Part shown: positions 8,734 to 17,599 of the stretch, piece by piece
Numbering within the stretch: the stretch's first letter is position 1
How the letters are laid out: each line of letters starts with the position of its first letter
Assembly (NCBI GenBank): GCA_030817875.1
Contig: JAUSZU010000001.1
Location: 2,976,001 to 3,040,000 of the forward strand
Source of the DNA: Flavobacterium sp. W4I14
GTDB taxonomy: Bacteria > Bacteroidota > Bacteroidia > Sphingobacteriales > Sphingobacteriaceae
Reading direction: 5' to 3'
Length of the DNA: 64,000 nucleotides
Translations under genes and position numbers: made by a program
The notes under the pieces: model-generated
Databases searched by the model: none
The model's input: the letters and a program-made list of their open reading frames with translations, nothing else
Told to the model about the DNA's origin: nothing

Positions 8734-9183
8734 ATGAAAAATTTAAAAACAATGTACTTCTTGACCTTAGCTTTTGCGTTAATGGTTACTGCCTGCAATC
8801 CACCTTTAAAAACAGAAGCAAATTCACTACATACAGCGAACAAAGTGTTACGTTATGGCAGTATTACAGGCTTGAGGCCCGAAAAGGTGGCTTATTACAA
8901 AAAGTTACATGCTGCAGTATGGCCAGGGATATTAAAAAAAATAACAGCATGCAACATCCATAATTATTCCATTTATTTAAAAGAAATTGAGGGCAGACAG
9001 TATCTTTTTAGCTATTTCGAGTATACCGGAAACGATTTTGCTGCAGATATGAAAAAGATGGCTGCTGATACCGCTACGCAACGTTGGTGGAAAGAAACCG
9101 CGCCAACCCAGATCCCACTGCCCGATGCAGCTGCTAAAGGCGAAACCTGGAGCAATATGGAAGAAGTTTTTCACAAAGATTAG
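8734..9183 (+). CDS. L-rhamnose/L-fucose mutarotase-family lipoprotein
   Basis: A 149-aa protein with a lipoprotein signal (MKNLKTMYFLTLAFALMVTAC, lipobox TAC near residue 21) followed by a RhaM-type mutarotase domain: YGSITGLRPEKVAYYKKLHAAVWPGILKKITACNIHNYSIYLKE, then YLFSYFEY and WWKETAPTQIPLP. The family interconverts the alpha and beta anomers of 6-deoxy-hexoses. The usual bacterial RhaM is a cytoplasmic protein of about 104 aa; here the domain is exported and lipid-anchored. It would act on sugar freed by the adjacent fucosidase before import. Last gene of the fucose cluster, convergent with the ABC array. Confidence 0.82.
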   Translation: MKNLKTMYFLTLAFALMVTACNPPLKTEANSLHTANKVLRYGSITGLRPEKVAYYKKLHAAVWPGILKKITACNIHNYSIYLKEIEGRQYLFSYFEYTGNDFAADMKKMAADTATQRWWKETAPTQIPLPDAAAKGETWSNMEEVFHKD

Positions 9184-9300
9184 TAATACGGCATACAAAT
9201 AAGGAGCGTTATATCAACTAAAATATTAGATAAACACCGCCTTTAATATTTCAGCTGCGTTTATCTCTCTAAGCTAAAGCTAAACTTAATAAAATTATAT

Positions 9301-9981
9301 TTAACCTACCGCCACATCTTCTTTTACTACACCATCGGCAATGTGCAAAATCCTATTTCCGTATTGCGCATTTTTTTCGGAGTGTGTAACCTGGATAATG
9401 GTAATTCCATCTTCCTGATTTAGTTTTTTAAACAATGTCATAATTTCTTCTGCCTGTGCCGATTGCAAGTTACCCGTAGGCTCATCGGCCAGAATTATTG
9501 ATGGTTGAGCGGCCAATGCCCTCGCTATACCAACCAATTGCTGCTGCCCACCTGAAAGTTGATTCGGAAATAAATCTTTTTTCGCCACAATATTAAAACG
9601 GTCTAACAGGTCAGCAATTCTACTTGCCCGCTCGGAGCTACCAACTTTTTTGTATAACAATGGTGCTTCAATATTTTCGTAAACGGTCATTTCATCAATC
9701 AAGTGGTAGGCCTGAAAAACAAAACCGATGTGATTTCGATAAAGTTCAATGCGTTTACGTTCATTCAACGAAGTTACATTCTCGCCCAAAAACTCATACG
9801 AACCATAAGTGGGTTCTTCAAGCATGCCAATAATATTGAGCAAAGTAGATTTCCCTGCACCCGATGGGCCCATAATGGAAACAAATTCTCCTTGTTTAAT
9901 TGTTGTGGTAACCAAGCGCAACACGTAATTCTTAATGCCTTTGTTTGCGTAATATTTTTCGATGTTATTAAGTTGTATCAT
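9301..9981 (-). CDS. MacB/LolD-type ABC ATPase no. 2 (end of the array)
   Basis: A 226-aa ATPase that would energise FtsX-type permeases on the cytoplasmic face. Walker A GPSGAGKST (~38-46), Q-loop VFQAYHLIDEMTVYENIEAPL, signature LSGGQQ, Walker B SIILADEPTGNL and an H-loop VTHSEK are present. Odd point: the stretch after the signature reads QQQLVGIARAL where the family almost always has QQQRVAIARAL. The ATG at 9981 (MIQLNNIEKYY) is chosen; an upstream in-frame ATG adds 20 residues that lie in the spacer repeat and do not look like protein. It is the last gene of the leftward array, 75 bp after permease P8. Confidence 0.88.
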   Translation of the reverse strand: MIQLNNIEKYYANKGIKNYVLRLVTTTIKQGEFVSIMGPSGAGKSTLLNIIGMLEEPTYGSYEFLGENVTSLNERKRIELYRNHIGFVFQAYHLIDEMTVYENIEAPLLYKKVGSSERASRIADLLDRFNIVAKKDLFPNQLSGGQQQLVGIARALAAQPSIILADEPTGNLQSAQAEEIMTLFKKLNQEDGITIIQVTHSEKNAQYGNRILHIADGVVKEDVAVG

Positions 9982-10056
9982 ATTTTTAGGGTTTAGCGTA
10001 AAGTGGTTCGGGCCTGGCGTGGTTTTATCGCCTAACGCCAAACGCTATACGCAGTT
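9982..10056. repeat. spacer repeat between permease P8 and ATPase 2
   Basis: A 75-bp spacer of the 'GCG-TTTGG' type: a word close to GGCGTGG, TTATCGCCTAACGCC, then AAACGCTATACGCAG. Its halves are partly inverse-complementary. The same pattern fills the spacers at 24985-25060, 27434-27510 and 17521-17599. Confidence 0.55.
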
Positions 10057-12426
10057 TTATTCGTATTTTAAGGCCTCAACAGCATTTATTTTTGCAGTAT
10101 GGTAGGTTTGCCAGGTAATTGTTAAAATGGAAATCAACAACGTCAGCGTTGCAGTTAACACAAACATCCATAAACTTAAAGATGTTCTTAATTCGAAATG
10201 TTGCAACCAATCGTGCATGATATAGTATGCAATTGGAAGAGATATTACAATTGCTATAAATATTAATTTTATAAAATTTAATGAGAGTAAGGTCATTAGT
10301 TCTGTAATTGAAGCACCCAGGATTTTACGGATACTCACTTCTTTTATTCTTTGTGAGGTACTAAAAGATGAAAGACCAAATAAACCCAAACAGGACACAA
10401 AAATGGCCAAACAACCAAATAGGTTGGCCAAAGCGCCTAAAATCCTCTCATTTTTTAATTTAATTTCATTTAAGCTGTCAATAAATTTTATCTCGACGGG
10501 AAAATTTGGGTTTATTTCTTTTACCAGTTTATCAATTACACGAACACTTTCACTCAAACTTTTAGCAGGGTTTAAGCGCATCGTAATTACATCACTGATA
10601 TCGGCATAGGCAATAACCATCGGTGCGGCCACCTTACTGGGATCTCCCCAAACTATATTTTCAAAAACCCCCACTACATTTCGCTGAGCACCCTGATATA
10701 AAATCCTGGCGCCAATTGGATTTTTTAAATGCATTACCTCAACAGCTTTTTTACTTAACAGCAATGCGGCTGTATCCGATGCAAATTTTTGATTAAAATC
10801 TCTTCCTGCCAACAATTTAATATTTGTGGTTTTAATAAAATCATAAGTGGTGTAAATTTGATCGAAATCTACCATTTTATCACTTTCTGTCATTCCATCC
10901 CAACCTAAATCTCTAATGCTGCTGTTTTTATTTGAAATACTGCCTGATGATTGTGTTACGCCAATCACAGCGCCGCTGGATAACAACCTGGTTTTTAATA
11001 GGCTGAATTTTTCATACAATAATCCTTCATGAGGTATTTCTAACAACCCGGTTGATTTGTAGCCTAGAGGTTTATTTTTAATAAACTGAATCTGTTTGTA
11101 AATGGTTATGGTTGCTGCAATTAACACGATTGAAAAGCTAAATTGAACAACTACCAAGACCTGTCTGAAAGTTAAACCATATCCGGCCTTAAAATTTAAA
11201 GTTTTTTTGAGCGACTGTATAACGTTAAATCCAGAAAGATAAAATGAAGGATAGCTTCCTGATATAAAACCAGTTATGACCAAAACACTAAAAATCAGTA
11301 TCCAATTGATTGGGTTTAAATAATCAAAAACAATTTCAATCCCCAATAACCGATTAAATATGGGTAGGCTAAATTCGAGGATAATAATGCTAAGCAGAAT
11401 ACTGATTAATGTTAAAATAAACGACTCTAACATGAACTGAAAAATCAGATCTGTTCTGGATGCACCCATTGTTTTCTTAACACCAATTTCTTTTGCCCTA
11501 CCTTGTGTGCTGGCCGTTGCTAAATTCATAAAATTAATACAGGCAATAAGGAGGATACCTATAGCTAAGCCAACAAATAGTTGCACCTGGGAAATATTGC
11601 CACCAATACTTTTGCCATTTAAAAAGGTTCCGTACAAGTGTAATTTTGTTAACGGATAAATAAATACATCTTCTTTGGCTGTCGAAAAATGATTACTTAT
11701 AAAACCCTTTAATTTTGCATTAAAGGCGGCAACATCTGTATGTTCATTTAGTTTTAATAAAGTATAATAATCGTGGCTTCCCCAATTTGGTTTTTTAGGC
11801 CATTGATTTAAATTTTCATATAAAGACCATGTTGTTAACGATTCAAAACCATAAGTAACATTGGTTGGAAGATCTTTGATTACTGCGGTAACTTTTAAAT
11901 CAACCTGGTTTTCGAATCGTACCTTTTGATTGAGCGCATCAGTTTTGCCAAATATCCTTTTTGCTGCTGTTTCGGTTAATATAATCGAATTTGGATCATT
12001 TAATGCTTTCGCAGGGTTTCCACTCACGAAATCATAGTTAAATAACTGCAAAAAATCGGGATCGACATACCTGCTATCCAGCTTTAAACTTTCTTCGCCG
12101 TTAGCCACTAATCTTTTATAAACACCTGTAGCCCTGGCGCCATACATCACATCAGGAAACTCCTCTTTAAGGGCCCCTAACATCACATTCTGCGATTGAT
12201 CAATGGTTCTAATTACCTGGCCTTTCTGATCATTTAAATTAATCATGGCCTGATAGATATGAGCTGAGTTTTTAAACTGTTTATCATAGCCCCATTCATA
12301 AGTAGCATATAACATTAATAACAAACAAGAAGTTAAGCCAATAGCCAAACCGCCAATATTAATGGCTGCATAAACTTTGTTTTTAAATAGGCTTCGCAGT
12401 GCGATTTTTAAGTTGAGTTTAAACAT
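10057..12426 (-). CDS. MacB/FtsX-type ABC permease P8
   Basis: A 789-aa inner-membrane permease, eighth and last in transcription order. It begins MFKLNLKIALRSLFKNKVY and ends VEALKYE like all its paralogs. About eight helices: one near residues 20-42, a MacB-type periplasmic domain (~45-275), four helices between ~285 and 450, a second periplasmic domain (~450-665) and three final helices (~675-780). Each half has the FtsX loop motif: RAKEIGVKKTMGAS and RIKEVSIRKILGAS. The protein is thus two FtsX units in one chain, unlike E. coli MacB (four helices). No ATPase domain is fused; it needs a separate ATPase, either the one 75 bp downstream or the one at 30083. Substrate unknown. Confidence 0.9.
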   Translation of the reverse strand: MFKLNLKIALRSLFKNKVYAAINIGGLAIGLTSCLLLMLYATYEWGYDKQFKNSAHIYQAMINLNDQKGQVIRTIDQSQNVMLGALKEEFPDVMYGARATGVYKRLVANGEESLKLDSRYVDPDFLQLFNYDFVSGNPAKALNDPNSIILTETAAKRIFGKTDALNQKVRFENQVDLKVTAVIKDLPTNVTYGFESLTTWSLYENLNQWPKKPNWGSHDYYTLLKLNEHTDVAAFNAKLKGFISNHFSTAKEDVFIYPLTKLHLYGTFLNGKSIGGNISQVQLFVGLAIGILLIACINFMNLATASTQGRAKEIGVKKTMGASRTDLIFQFMLESFILTLISILLSIIILEFSLPIFNRLLGIEIVFDYLNPINWILIFSVLVITGFISGSYPSFYLSGFNVIQSLKKTLNFKAGYGLTFRQVLVVVQFSFSIVLIAATITIYKQIQFIKNKPLGYKSTGLLEIPHEGLLYEKFSLLKTRLLSSGAVIGVTQSSGSISNKNSSIRDLGWDGMTESDKMVDFDQIYTTYDFIKTTNIKLLAGRDFNQKFASDTAALLLSKKAVEVMHLKNPIGARILYQGAQRNVVGVFENIVWGDPSKVAAPMVIAYADISDVITMRLNPAKSLSESVRVIDKLVKEINPNFPVEIKFIDSLNEIKLKNERILGALANLFGCLAIFVSCLGLFGLSSFSTSQRIKEVSIRKILGASITELMTLLSLNFIKLIFIAIVISLPIAYYIMHDWLQHFELRTSLSLWMFVLTATLTLLISILTITWQTYHTAKINAVEALKYE

Positions 12427-12503
12427 AAGGCTTAAGGTTTAGGGTTTAAGGTTCAGGGTGTTGACGCATTAACCTTACGCCATTCACCTTAAACCTTACA
12501 CCT
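12427..12503. repeat. spacer repeat between P7 and P8 (AAGGTTT family)
   Basis: A 77-bp spacer of degenerate heptad-like words: AAGGTTTAGGGTTTAAGG on one side and CCTTAAACCTTACACC on the other. The halves are inverse-complementary, so the transcript could fold into a hairpin between the cistrons. Confidence 0.6.
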
Positions 12504-14900
12504 TTATTCATATTTAAGTGCATCAATAGTGTTTGCATTCGCGGCTTTATAAGATCGAAAGCTTACTGTTATTAAAGTAATCAGCATTGATATCACCATA
12601 GCCATAACAAATGGCCAAACGCTCAGATCTACCCTATAGGCAAAGCCCGAAAGCCATTTCGAAACAAATAAATAAGCCAGCGGACATGCTACCATGTTTG
12701 CGATAAATACCATCAATAAAAAAGATCCGTTAAGCATTTTCACCAATTGTAAGGTAGATGCACCCAAAACTTTACGGATAGCCACTTCTTTTGTTCTTTG
12801 CATGGCCACAAAAGAGATTAGACCAAACAAACCTATAAAGGAAATAAAAATGATTACACTGGCAAATACTTTAAATAATATTCCCATAACCCGTTCACTT
12901 TCGTAGTAATTTTTTATCCTGTCGTTAACAAAATTTGCATCGTAAATGTTGTTCGGAAAAGTATTAGTCCATAAGGCTTCTATTTGTTTCGTTGTAGCGA
13001 TCAGATGGTTGCCTTCTAACTTTATCGCAGCCTGCCAATATTGATTTTTATCTGCAGAAATAGCCAAACCCGAAATTCTTTCTTTCAACGATTTATCATT
13101 ATAATCTTTCACCACCCCGACAATGGGAATATTAATTCCATTGGTATTGATTGTTTTGCCCAAGGCATTTTCGGGCCTGCTTATACCGACTTTTTTAAGG
13201 AAAGTTTCATTCACCACATATCCATTGGCAGTATCGCTTTTCATAAAAATTTTACCGGCAATTATTTTTAAATCAAAAAGCTTAAAATAATCCTCGTCGG
13301 CCTTACAGGTTCGTACCTCGAAATCTTTATTCATTACCCCATTAAAGGTAAAATTAGTAGAATTTACATTCTGAGATAAAGGTGGTGCCTGGCAATAGCT
13401 TAACAACTGTACACCAGGGATTTTCAAAACCCTTTCTTTAAAATTATCACGCTTGCCCCTGCTTATATTGTCTCCAGGCATTCCCACCATTACTACCGCA
13501 GCAGAATTAAAACCTAATGGTTTTTGTTGCAGGTAATCCATTTGATTTACAATTACAATGGTTCCGATGATAAGTATAACAGTAATTGCAAACTGAACCA
13601 CAACTAAGATTTTACGCAGGCTTAAACCATTATTATTAAGGTTAACTTTATTTTTTATGGCCAAAGCAGGATTGAAGCCAGATATAATCATAGCCGGATA
13701 AAAGCCAGCCAAAAAGCTAACAAATGCAACCAGCAAAATCATAAATAAGAAAATAACCGGATGACCGAACAAACTGAAGGTAATTCGATTTTTGAAAAGG
13801 TTCTGCATGGACGGTATGGCCAACTCGCTAATGATGCAGGCGACCAATAAGGCAATTAATACCAATACAACCGTTTCGGTTAAAAACTGCACAATAAGCT
13901 GTTTACGTTTGCTTCCCATTACTTTTCGTACGCCAACCTCTTTAGATCGGTTAATGGCCTGTGCCGTATTTAAATTAATAAAGTTAATACAGGCGGTACA
14001 GATTAAAAACAATCCGATAATGGCAAGACCATAAATCTGGCTTTTGGCGATTGTTGCATCTGCATAATTATCATAACGCTCATCAAAATGGATCTCTTTT
14101 AAAGCCTGAAGTCTGTTGACCTGATTGCCTTCAATTTTCCTATCTGCATAATATTTTTTATTAAATTTTGCCATTGCACCATCAAGATCTGATTTGTTCA
14201 GTCCTTCTTTAAGCAATACATAACTACTTAAGCTCGAGTTTATGCAATCCCAGCAATCCCTATTACCATAATAATCATATAAATTTTGGTAAGCGATTAC
14301 TATTTTTAGTGGAAAACTTGAGTTTTGTGGCATATCCTGAAATACCCCAGTAACCCTTAATTGTGTCTTTGTGCCTAGCGTAATACTTTTGCCTATTGCA
14401 TTGTTTATGCTGCCAAAATATTTAATGGCCATCGCTTCAGATAGGGTTACACTGTTAGGTGCTTTTAACGCTTCCGCTGGTTTGCCATATTTCCAGTTGA
14501 TATGGAGTACCTCAAAAAATTCGGGTTCGGCGAAGTAAATGCTCTCATTGCTCTTTAAAATTTCCTTACCGCTATCATTCTTAACATGTACTATATCATC
14601 CATTTTAGCTATGGCACCAACTTTTTCTATACCTGCTATTTCATTTCTTGCTGCCGCGGTAAAAGGTATGGGCACGCCGGCAGAGAAATCATCAAAAGCA
14701 TTATATTTCCAATCAGTAACTACCCGATAAATCCGGTCTTCATTTTGATAACCTTCATCAAAACTGAGTTGAAAACGGATAAAAATAAAAATGAGGATGC
14801 AACTGGCCATCCCGATAGAAAGCCCCAGAATATTGATCAAGGTATACCCCTTGTTTTTCCAAAGGTTTCGCCACGCGATTTTTAAGTTGAGTTTAAACAT
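12504..14900 (-). CDS. MacB/FtsX-type ABC permease P7
   Basis: A 798-aa paralog beginning MFKLNLKIAWRNLWKNKGYT and ending IDALKYE. It has the same two-unit plan: first helix (GLSIGMASCILIFIFIRF), periplasmic MacB domain, a central helix group, a second periplasmic domain and three C-terminal helices. FtsX motifs are RSKEVGVRKVMGSK and RTKEVAIRKVLGAS. It is closest to P6: both share the IAWRNLWKNKGYT start, the ACINFIN...TAQA helix and an almost identical C-terminal stretch (WPFVMAMVISMLITLITVS against WPFVFAMIISMVITLITVS). Third gene after the internal sigma54-type promoter at 17415, counting P6 first and before P8. Substrate unknown. Confidence 0.9.
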   Translation of the reverse strand: MFKLNLKIAWRNLWKNKGYTLINILGLSIGMASCILIFIFIRFQLSFDEGYQNEDRIYRVVTDWKYNAFDDFSAGVPIPFTAAARNEIAGIEKVGAIAKMDDIVHVKNDSGKEILKSNESIYFAEPEFFEVLHINWKYGKPAEALKAPNSVTLSEAMAIKYFGSINNAIGKSITLGTKTQLRVTGVFQDMPQNSSFPLKIVIAYQNLYDYYGNRDCWDCINSSLSSYVLLKEGLNKSDLDGAMAKFNKKYYADRKIEGNQVNRLQALKEIHFDERYDNYADATIAKSQIYGLAIIGLFLICTACINFINLNTAQAINRSKEVGVRKVMGSKRKQLIVQFLTETVVLVLIALLVACIISELAIPSMQNLFKNRITFSLFGHPVIFLFMILLVAFVSFLAGFYPAMIISGFNPALAIKNKVNLNNNGLSLRKILVVVQFAITVILIIGTIVIVNQMDYLQQKPLGFNSAAVVMVGMPGDNISRGKRDNFKERVLKIPGVQLLSYCQAPPLSQNVNSTNFTFNGVMNKDFEVRTCKADEDYFKLFDLKIIAGKIFMKSDTANGYVVNETFLKKVGISRPENALGKTINTNGINIPIVGVVKDYNDKSLKERISGLAISADKNQYWQAAIKLEGNHLIATTKQIEALWTNTFPNNIYDANFVNDRIKNYYESERVMGILFKVFASVIIFISFIGLFGLISFVAMQRTKEVAIRKVLGASTLQLVKMLNGSFLLMVFIANMVACPLAYLFVSKWLSGFAYRVDLSVWPFVMAMVISMLITLITVSFRSYKAANANTIDALKYE

Positions 14901-14977
14901 AAGGCCTAAGGTTTAAGGTGTAAGGTTTAGGGTGTTGGCGCCTTACCTTACGCCTTTTCACCTTAAACCTTACACCT
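14901..14977. repeat. spacer repeat between P6 and P7 (AAGGTTT family)
   Basis: A 77-bp spacer, the same length as that between P7 and P8. It holds CTAAGGTTTAAGGTGTAAGG and the opposing CACCTTAAACCTTACACC, an inverted pair able to form a hairpin. The similarity of the two spacers supports duplication of a gene-plus-spacer unit. Confidence 0.6.
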
Positions 14978-17377
14978 TTATTCATATTTAAGTGCGTCAA
15001 TGGTATTGGCAACCGCTGCTTTATACGAGCGGATGCTTACGGTAATCAATGTAATGACCATAGAAATAATCATGGCAAATACAAAAGGCCAGATATTTAA
15101 GTCAATGCGATAAGTAAAAGTGGCAAGCCATTTGGCAACAAATAAATAAGCAAGCGGCCAGGCTACCAAATTGGCAAGAAAAACCATCAGCAAAAATGAG
15201 CCATTTAACATTTTAACCAATTCTAATGTAGAAGCACCCAAAACCTTTCTGATGGCAACTTCGCGGGTTCTCTGTGTAGCCACGAAAGAGATCAGTCCAA
15301 ATAAACCAATAAAGGAAATAAAAATGATCACCCCGGCAAACACCTTAAAAAGGGCGCCCATTATTTTTTCGGTTTGATAATATTCACTGATTTTATCATC
15401 CATAAAAGTAGATCCATAAACATATTCGGGCAGTACTGTGTTCCATGTTTTTTCTATAGCCTGCATAGCCGGTAAAATACTTTTACTATCAAGCTTTACA
15501 GCTATAGTGTTGTACGATTCTTTATCGCTATTAATCACAATCGGAGAAATAGGCTCGTGCAAACTCATATTGTTAAAATCTTTAACTACACCAATGATGT
15601 TGCCTGTTTTATCATTGATCCTGATGGTTTTCCCAATCGCATCGTTATAGTTAACTACATTGAGCTTTTTTAACATGGTTTCGTTTACTACAATATCTTT
15701 GAGTGTATCACTCTTTGATAAGCCTTTACCAGCAATAATTTCTAAACCAAATGTTTTAAAATAGTTTTCATCTCCTGTTTTGGTGTTGGCCTGAAAAGTT
15801 GATCTTACCGTTCCATTGTACCTGAAATTACTTTCGTTATTAAAATCAGAGGATGGTGCTGCACTGCAATAGCTGGTTGATAATACGCCTGGAATTTTAT
15901 TAATTTGATCCTGCAAAGTATGGTATCGGGTAATTGCCATGCTATCATAAGGCACATCAACCAAGGCTACCGCTGTAGGGATAAAACCAAGGGGCTTTTC
16001 TCGCATATAACTCATCTGCCTTAATACAACCAAAGTGCCTATAATCAAAATAATAGTGATTGCAAATTGAATAACAACAAGAATCTTCCTCAAACTTAAA
16101 CCTGCAGCATTCGCGGTAATTTTATTTTTAATGGCTAATGCGGGGCTATAACCAGACATGACCATTGCTGGATAAAAACCGGCTAAAAAGCTTACCAGCA
16201 ATACCAAAACAACCATAAATACAAATATGATGGGGTGCTCGATAATGCTAAATGAAATGTGATCTTTAAACAAGCTTTGCATGCCCGGCAAGGCTGCTTC
16301 TGTTAAAACGCAGCCTACCAGCAGCGAAATAACTGTTATCGTTAAAGTTTCTGTTAAAAACTGTACAATTAATTGCCTGCGCAAACTACCCATTACTTTA
16401 CGTACACCAACTTCTTTCCCCCTGCTTACGGCCTGCGCAGTAGCGAGGTTGATAAAGTTGATACAGGCGGTCAGCAATAAAAAAGCACCAATTATCGCCA
16501 AGCCATAAAGTTCTTTCTTCGGCATTACTTTGTTCGCAAAATTGCCCAGATCTGCATTATAGTGGATGTCTCTTAGCTGTTGAAACCGATGACTTTCTTT
16601 CGAAACATTATCTCTTTTATAATATTTAGTAATAAACTGAGGGATGCTTTTGCTCGCATCCTCAATAGATGCACCCTCTTTTAGTAATACATAACATTCA
16701 GAAGTAGAAGAAACTGTACCCCAGTTAATCGACTCTGGCCTTCCCTGGTTTTGATAAGTTTTATAAGAGATGATTACTTTAAGTGGGAAAGAGCTATTAT
16801 CGGGTGTTTTTTCTATAATACCGGTAACTTTAAGGTCTACTTTGTTCTGAAAATTAACGCTCTTCCCAACTGCTTTGTGCCAATCTCCGAAAAGTTTATC
16901 GGCCATCTCATCTGATAACACAACAGTATTGGGCTGACTTAGTGATTGGCGTGGATTTCCTTCAAGCCATTTAAAGCTTAAGATCTCAAAAAAATCCGGC
17001 TCTGCATAATGTACTTTTTCTGAGGTTTTAATTCTTTCTTTTCCAGATTCGTCTTTTACTTTAATAATTCCACCGCCGGCCTGAATAGCTGCAACTTTAT
17101 CAAATTGCTGCTTAAAATCATTTCGCATCGCTGCCGGAAGAGGTCGTGGTGTGCCTGCAGATTCGAAAAAATTATCAGGTGTTTTCCAACCGCTTATTAC
17201 ACGGTATATACGGTCTTCGTTTTTAAAGTTTTCATCAAAACTTAGCTGGTAACGGATAAAAATAAAAATGAGGATGCAGCTTGCCATTCCAATAGAAAGG
17301 CCCAAAACATTGATAAAAGTATAACCTTTATTTTTCCAAAGGTTTCGCCAGGCTATTTTCAAATTTAATTTAAACAT
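14978..17377 (-). CDS. MacB/FtsX-type ABC permease P6 (first gene after the internal sigma54-type promoter)
   Basis: A 799-aa paralog starting MFKLNLKIAWRNLWKNKGYTFINVLGLSIGMASCILIFIFIRY and ending IDALKYE. It has two MacB-type periplasmic domains and about eight helices; FtsX motifs are RGKEVGVRKVMGSL and RTREVAIRKVLGAS. It is the only permease with a long (222-bp) upstream region carrying a sigma54-type promoter and paired enhancer sites, so it probably begins a second transcription unit P6-P7-P8-ATPase 2. Closest relative in the array is P7. What is moved is unknown; MacB-like systems elsewhere export antibiotics, peptides or lipoproteins, or transmit mechanical force. Confidence 0.9.
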   Translation of the reverse strand: MFKLNLKIAWRNLWKNKGYTFINVLGLSIGMASCILIFIFIRYQLSFDENFKNEDRIYRVISGWKTPDNFFESAGTPRPLPAAMRNDFKQQFDKVAAIQAGGGIIKVKDESGKERIKTSEKVHYAEPDFFEILSFKWLEGNPRQSLSQPNTVVLSDEMADKLFGDWHKAVGKSVNFQNKVDLKVTGIIEKTPDNSSFPLKVIISYKTYQNQGRPESINWGTVSSTSECYVLLKEGASIEDASKSIPQFITKYYKRDNVSKESHRFQQLRDIHYNADLGNFANKVMPKKELYGLAIIGAFLLLTACINFINLATAQAVSRGKEVGVRKVMGSLRRQLIVQFLTETLTITVISLLVGCVLTEAALPGMQSLFKDHISFSIIEHPIIFVFMVVLVLLVSFLAGFYPAMVMSGYSPALAIKNKITANAAGLSLRKILVVIQFAITIILIIGTLVVLRQMSYMREKPLGFIPTAVALVDVPYDSMAITRYHTLQDQINKIPGVLSTSYCSAAPSSDFNNESNFRYNGTVRSTFQANTKTGDENYFKTFGLEIIAGKGLSKSDTLKDIVVNETMLKKLNVVNYNDAIGKTIRINDKTGNIIGVVKDFNNMSLHEPISPIVINSDKESYNTIAVKLDSKSILPAMQAIEKTWNTVLPEYVYGSTFMDDKISEYYQTEKIMGALFKVFAGVIIFISFIGLFGLISFVATQRTREVAIRKVLGASTLELVKMLNGSFLLMVFLANLVAWPLAYLFVAKWLATFTYRIDLNIWPFVFAMIISMVITLITVSIRSYKAAVANTIDALKYE

Positions 17378-17414
17378 ATCAAATAATTAGTAAAATGAAA
17401 TCTGCAAATGTTTA

Positions 17415-17431
17415 TGCCAATTTTATACCAA
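17415..17431 (-). promoter_or_regulatory. internal sigma54-type promoter before P6
   Basis: Minus strand reads TTGGTATAAAATTGGCA. A -24 GG and a -12 GC are separated by exactly ten bases, as in the sigma54 consensus (TGGCAC-N5-TTGCA; here TGGTAT and TGGCA). Start would fall about 25-30 bp before the P6 ATG at 17377. A pair of palindromic sites lies 71.5 and 92.5 bp upstream of the -24 GG. Confidence 0.65.
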
Positions 17432-17492
17432 GTGCAAAATAAATCGCAAGTAACTAAATATCAATAACATACAAATAACAGAAAAGAAAAAA

Positions 17493-17529
17493 TGTCCGTT
17501 TATGAACAGTACCTGTACGGTACCGAACG
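17493..17529. promoter_or_regulatory. paired enhancer sites (UAS) of the internal sigma54-type promoter
   Basis: Site a is TGTCCGTTTATGAACA (17493-17508) and site b TGTACGGTACCGAACG (17514-17529). Both fit the palindrome TGTYCG-N4-CGRACA seen before the adaptor gene, and the two starts are 21 bp apart (two helical turns), exactly as in the other pair. They are likely binding sites for the NtrC-type regulator encoded at 32331. Confidence 0.65.
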
Positions 17530-17599
17530 GAGAATAGCGCTAAGCGTTTGAGCTTAGGCGATAAATTCGCGCCGATAGCCAAACGCCCTCACGCAGGTC
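17521..17599. repeat. spacer repeat downstream of P5 (GCGTTTGG family)
   Basis: Contains GCGCTAAGCGTTTGAGCTTA, then GGCGATAAATTCGC and AGCCAAACGCCCTCACGCAGG. It is a degenerate relative of the spacers at 24985, 27434 and 9982, and its first bases overlap UAS site b. Confidence 0.5.

Noticed and set aside
9982..10041. N-terminal 20-residue extension of ATPase 2
   Set aside because: The bases belong to the GCGTTTGG spacer repeat and the ATPase fold starts at MIQLNNIEKYY.
12427..12503. G-quadruplex or telomere-like function of the AAGGTTTAGGG repeats
   Set aside because: The G runs are short and mixed and the complementary half nearby favours a simple hairpin.
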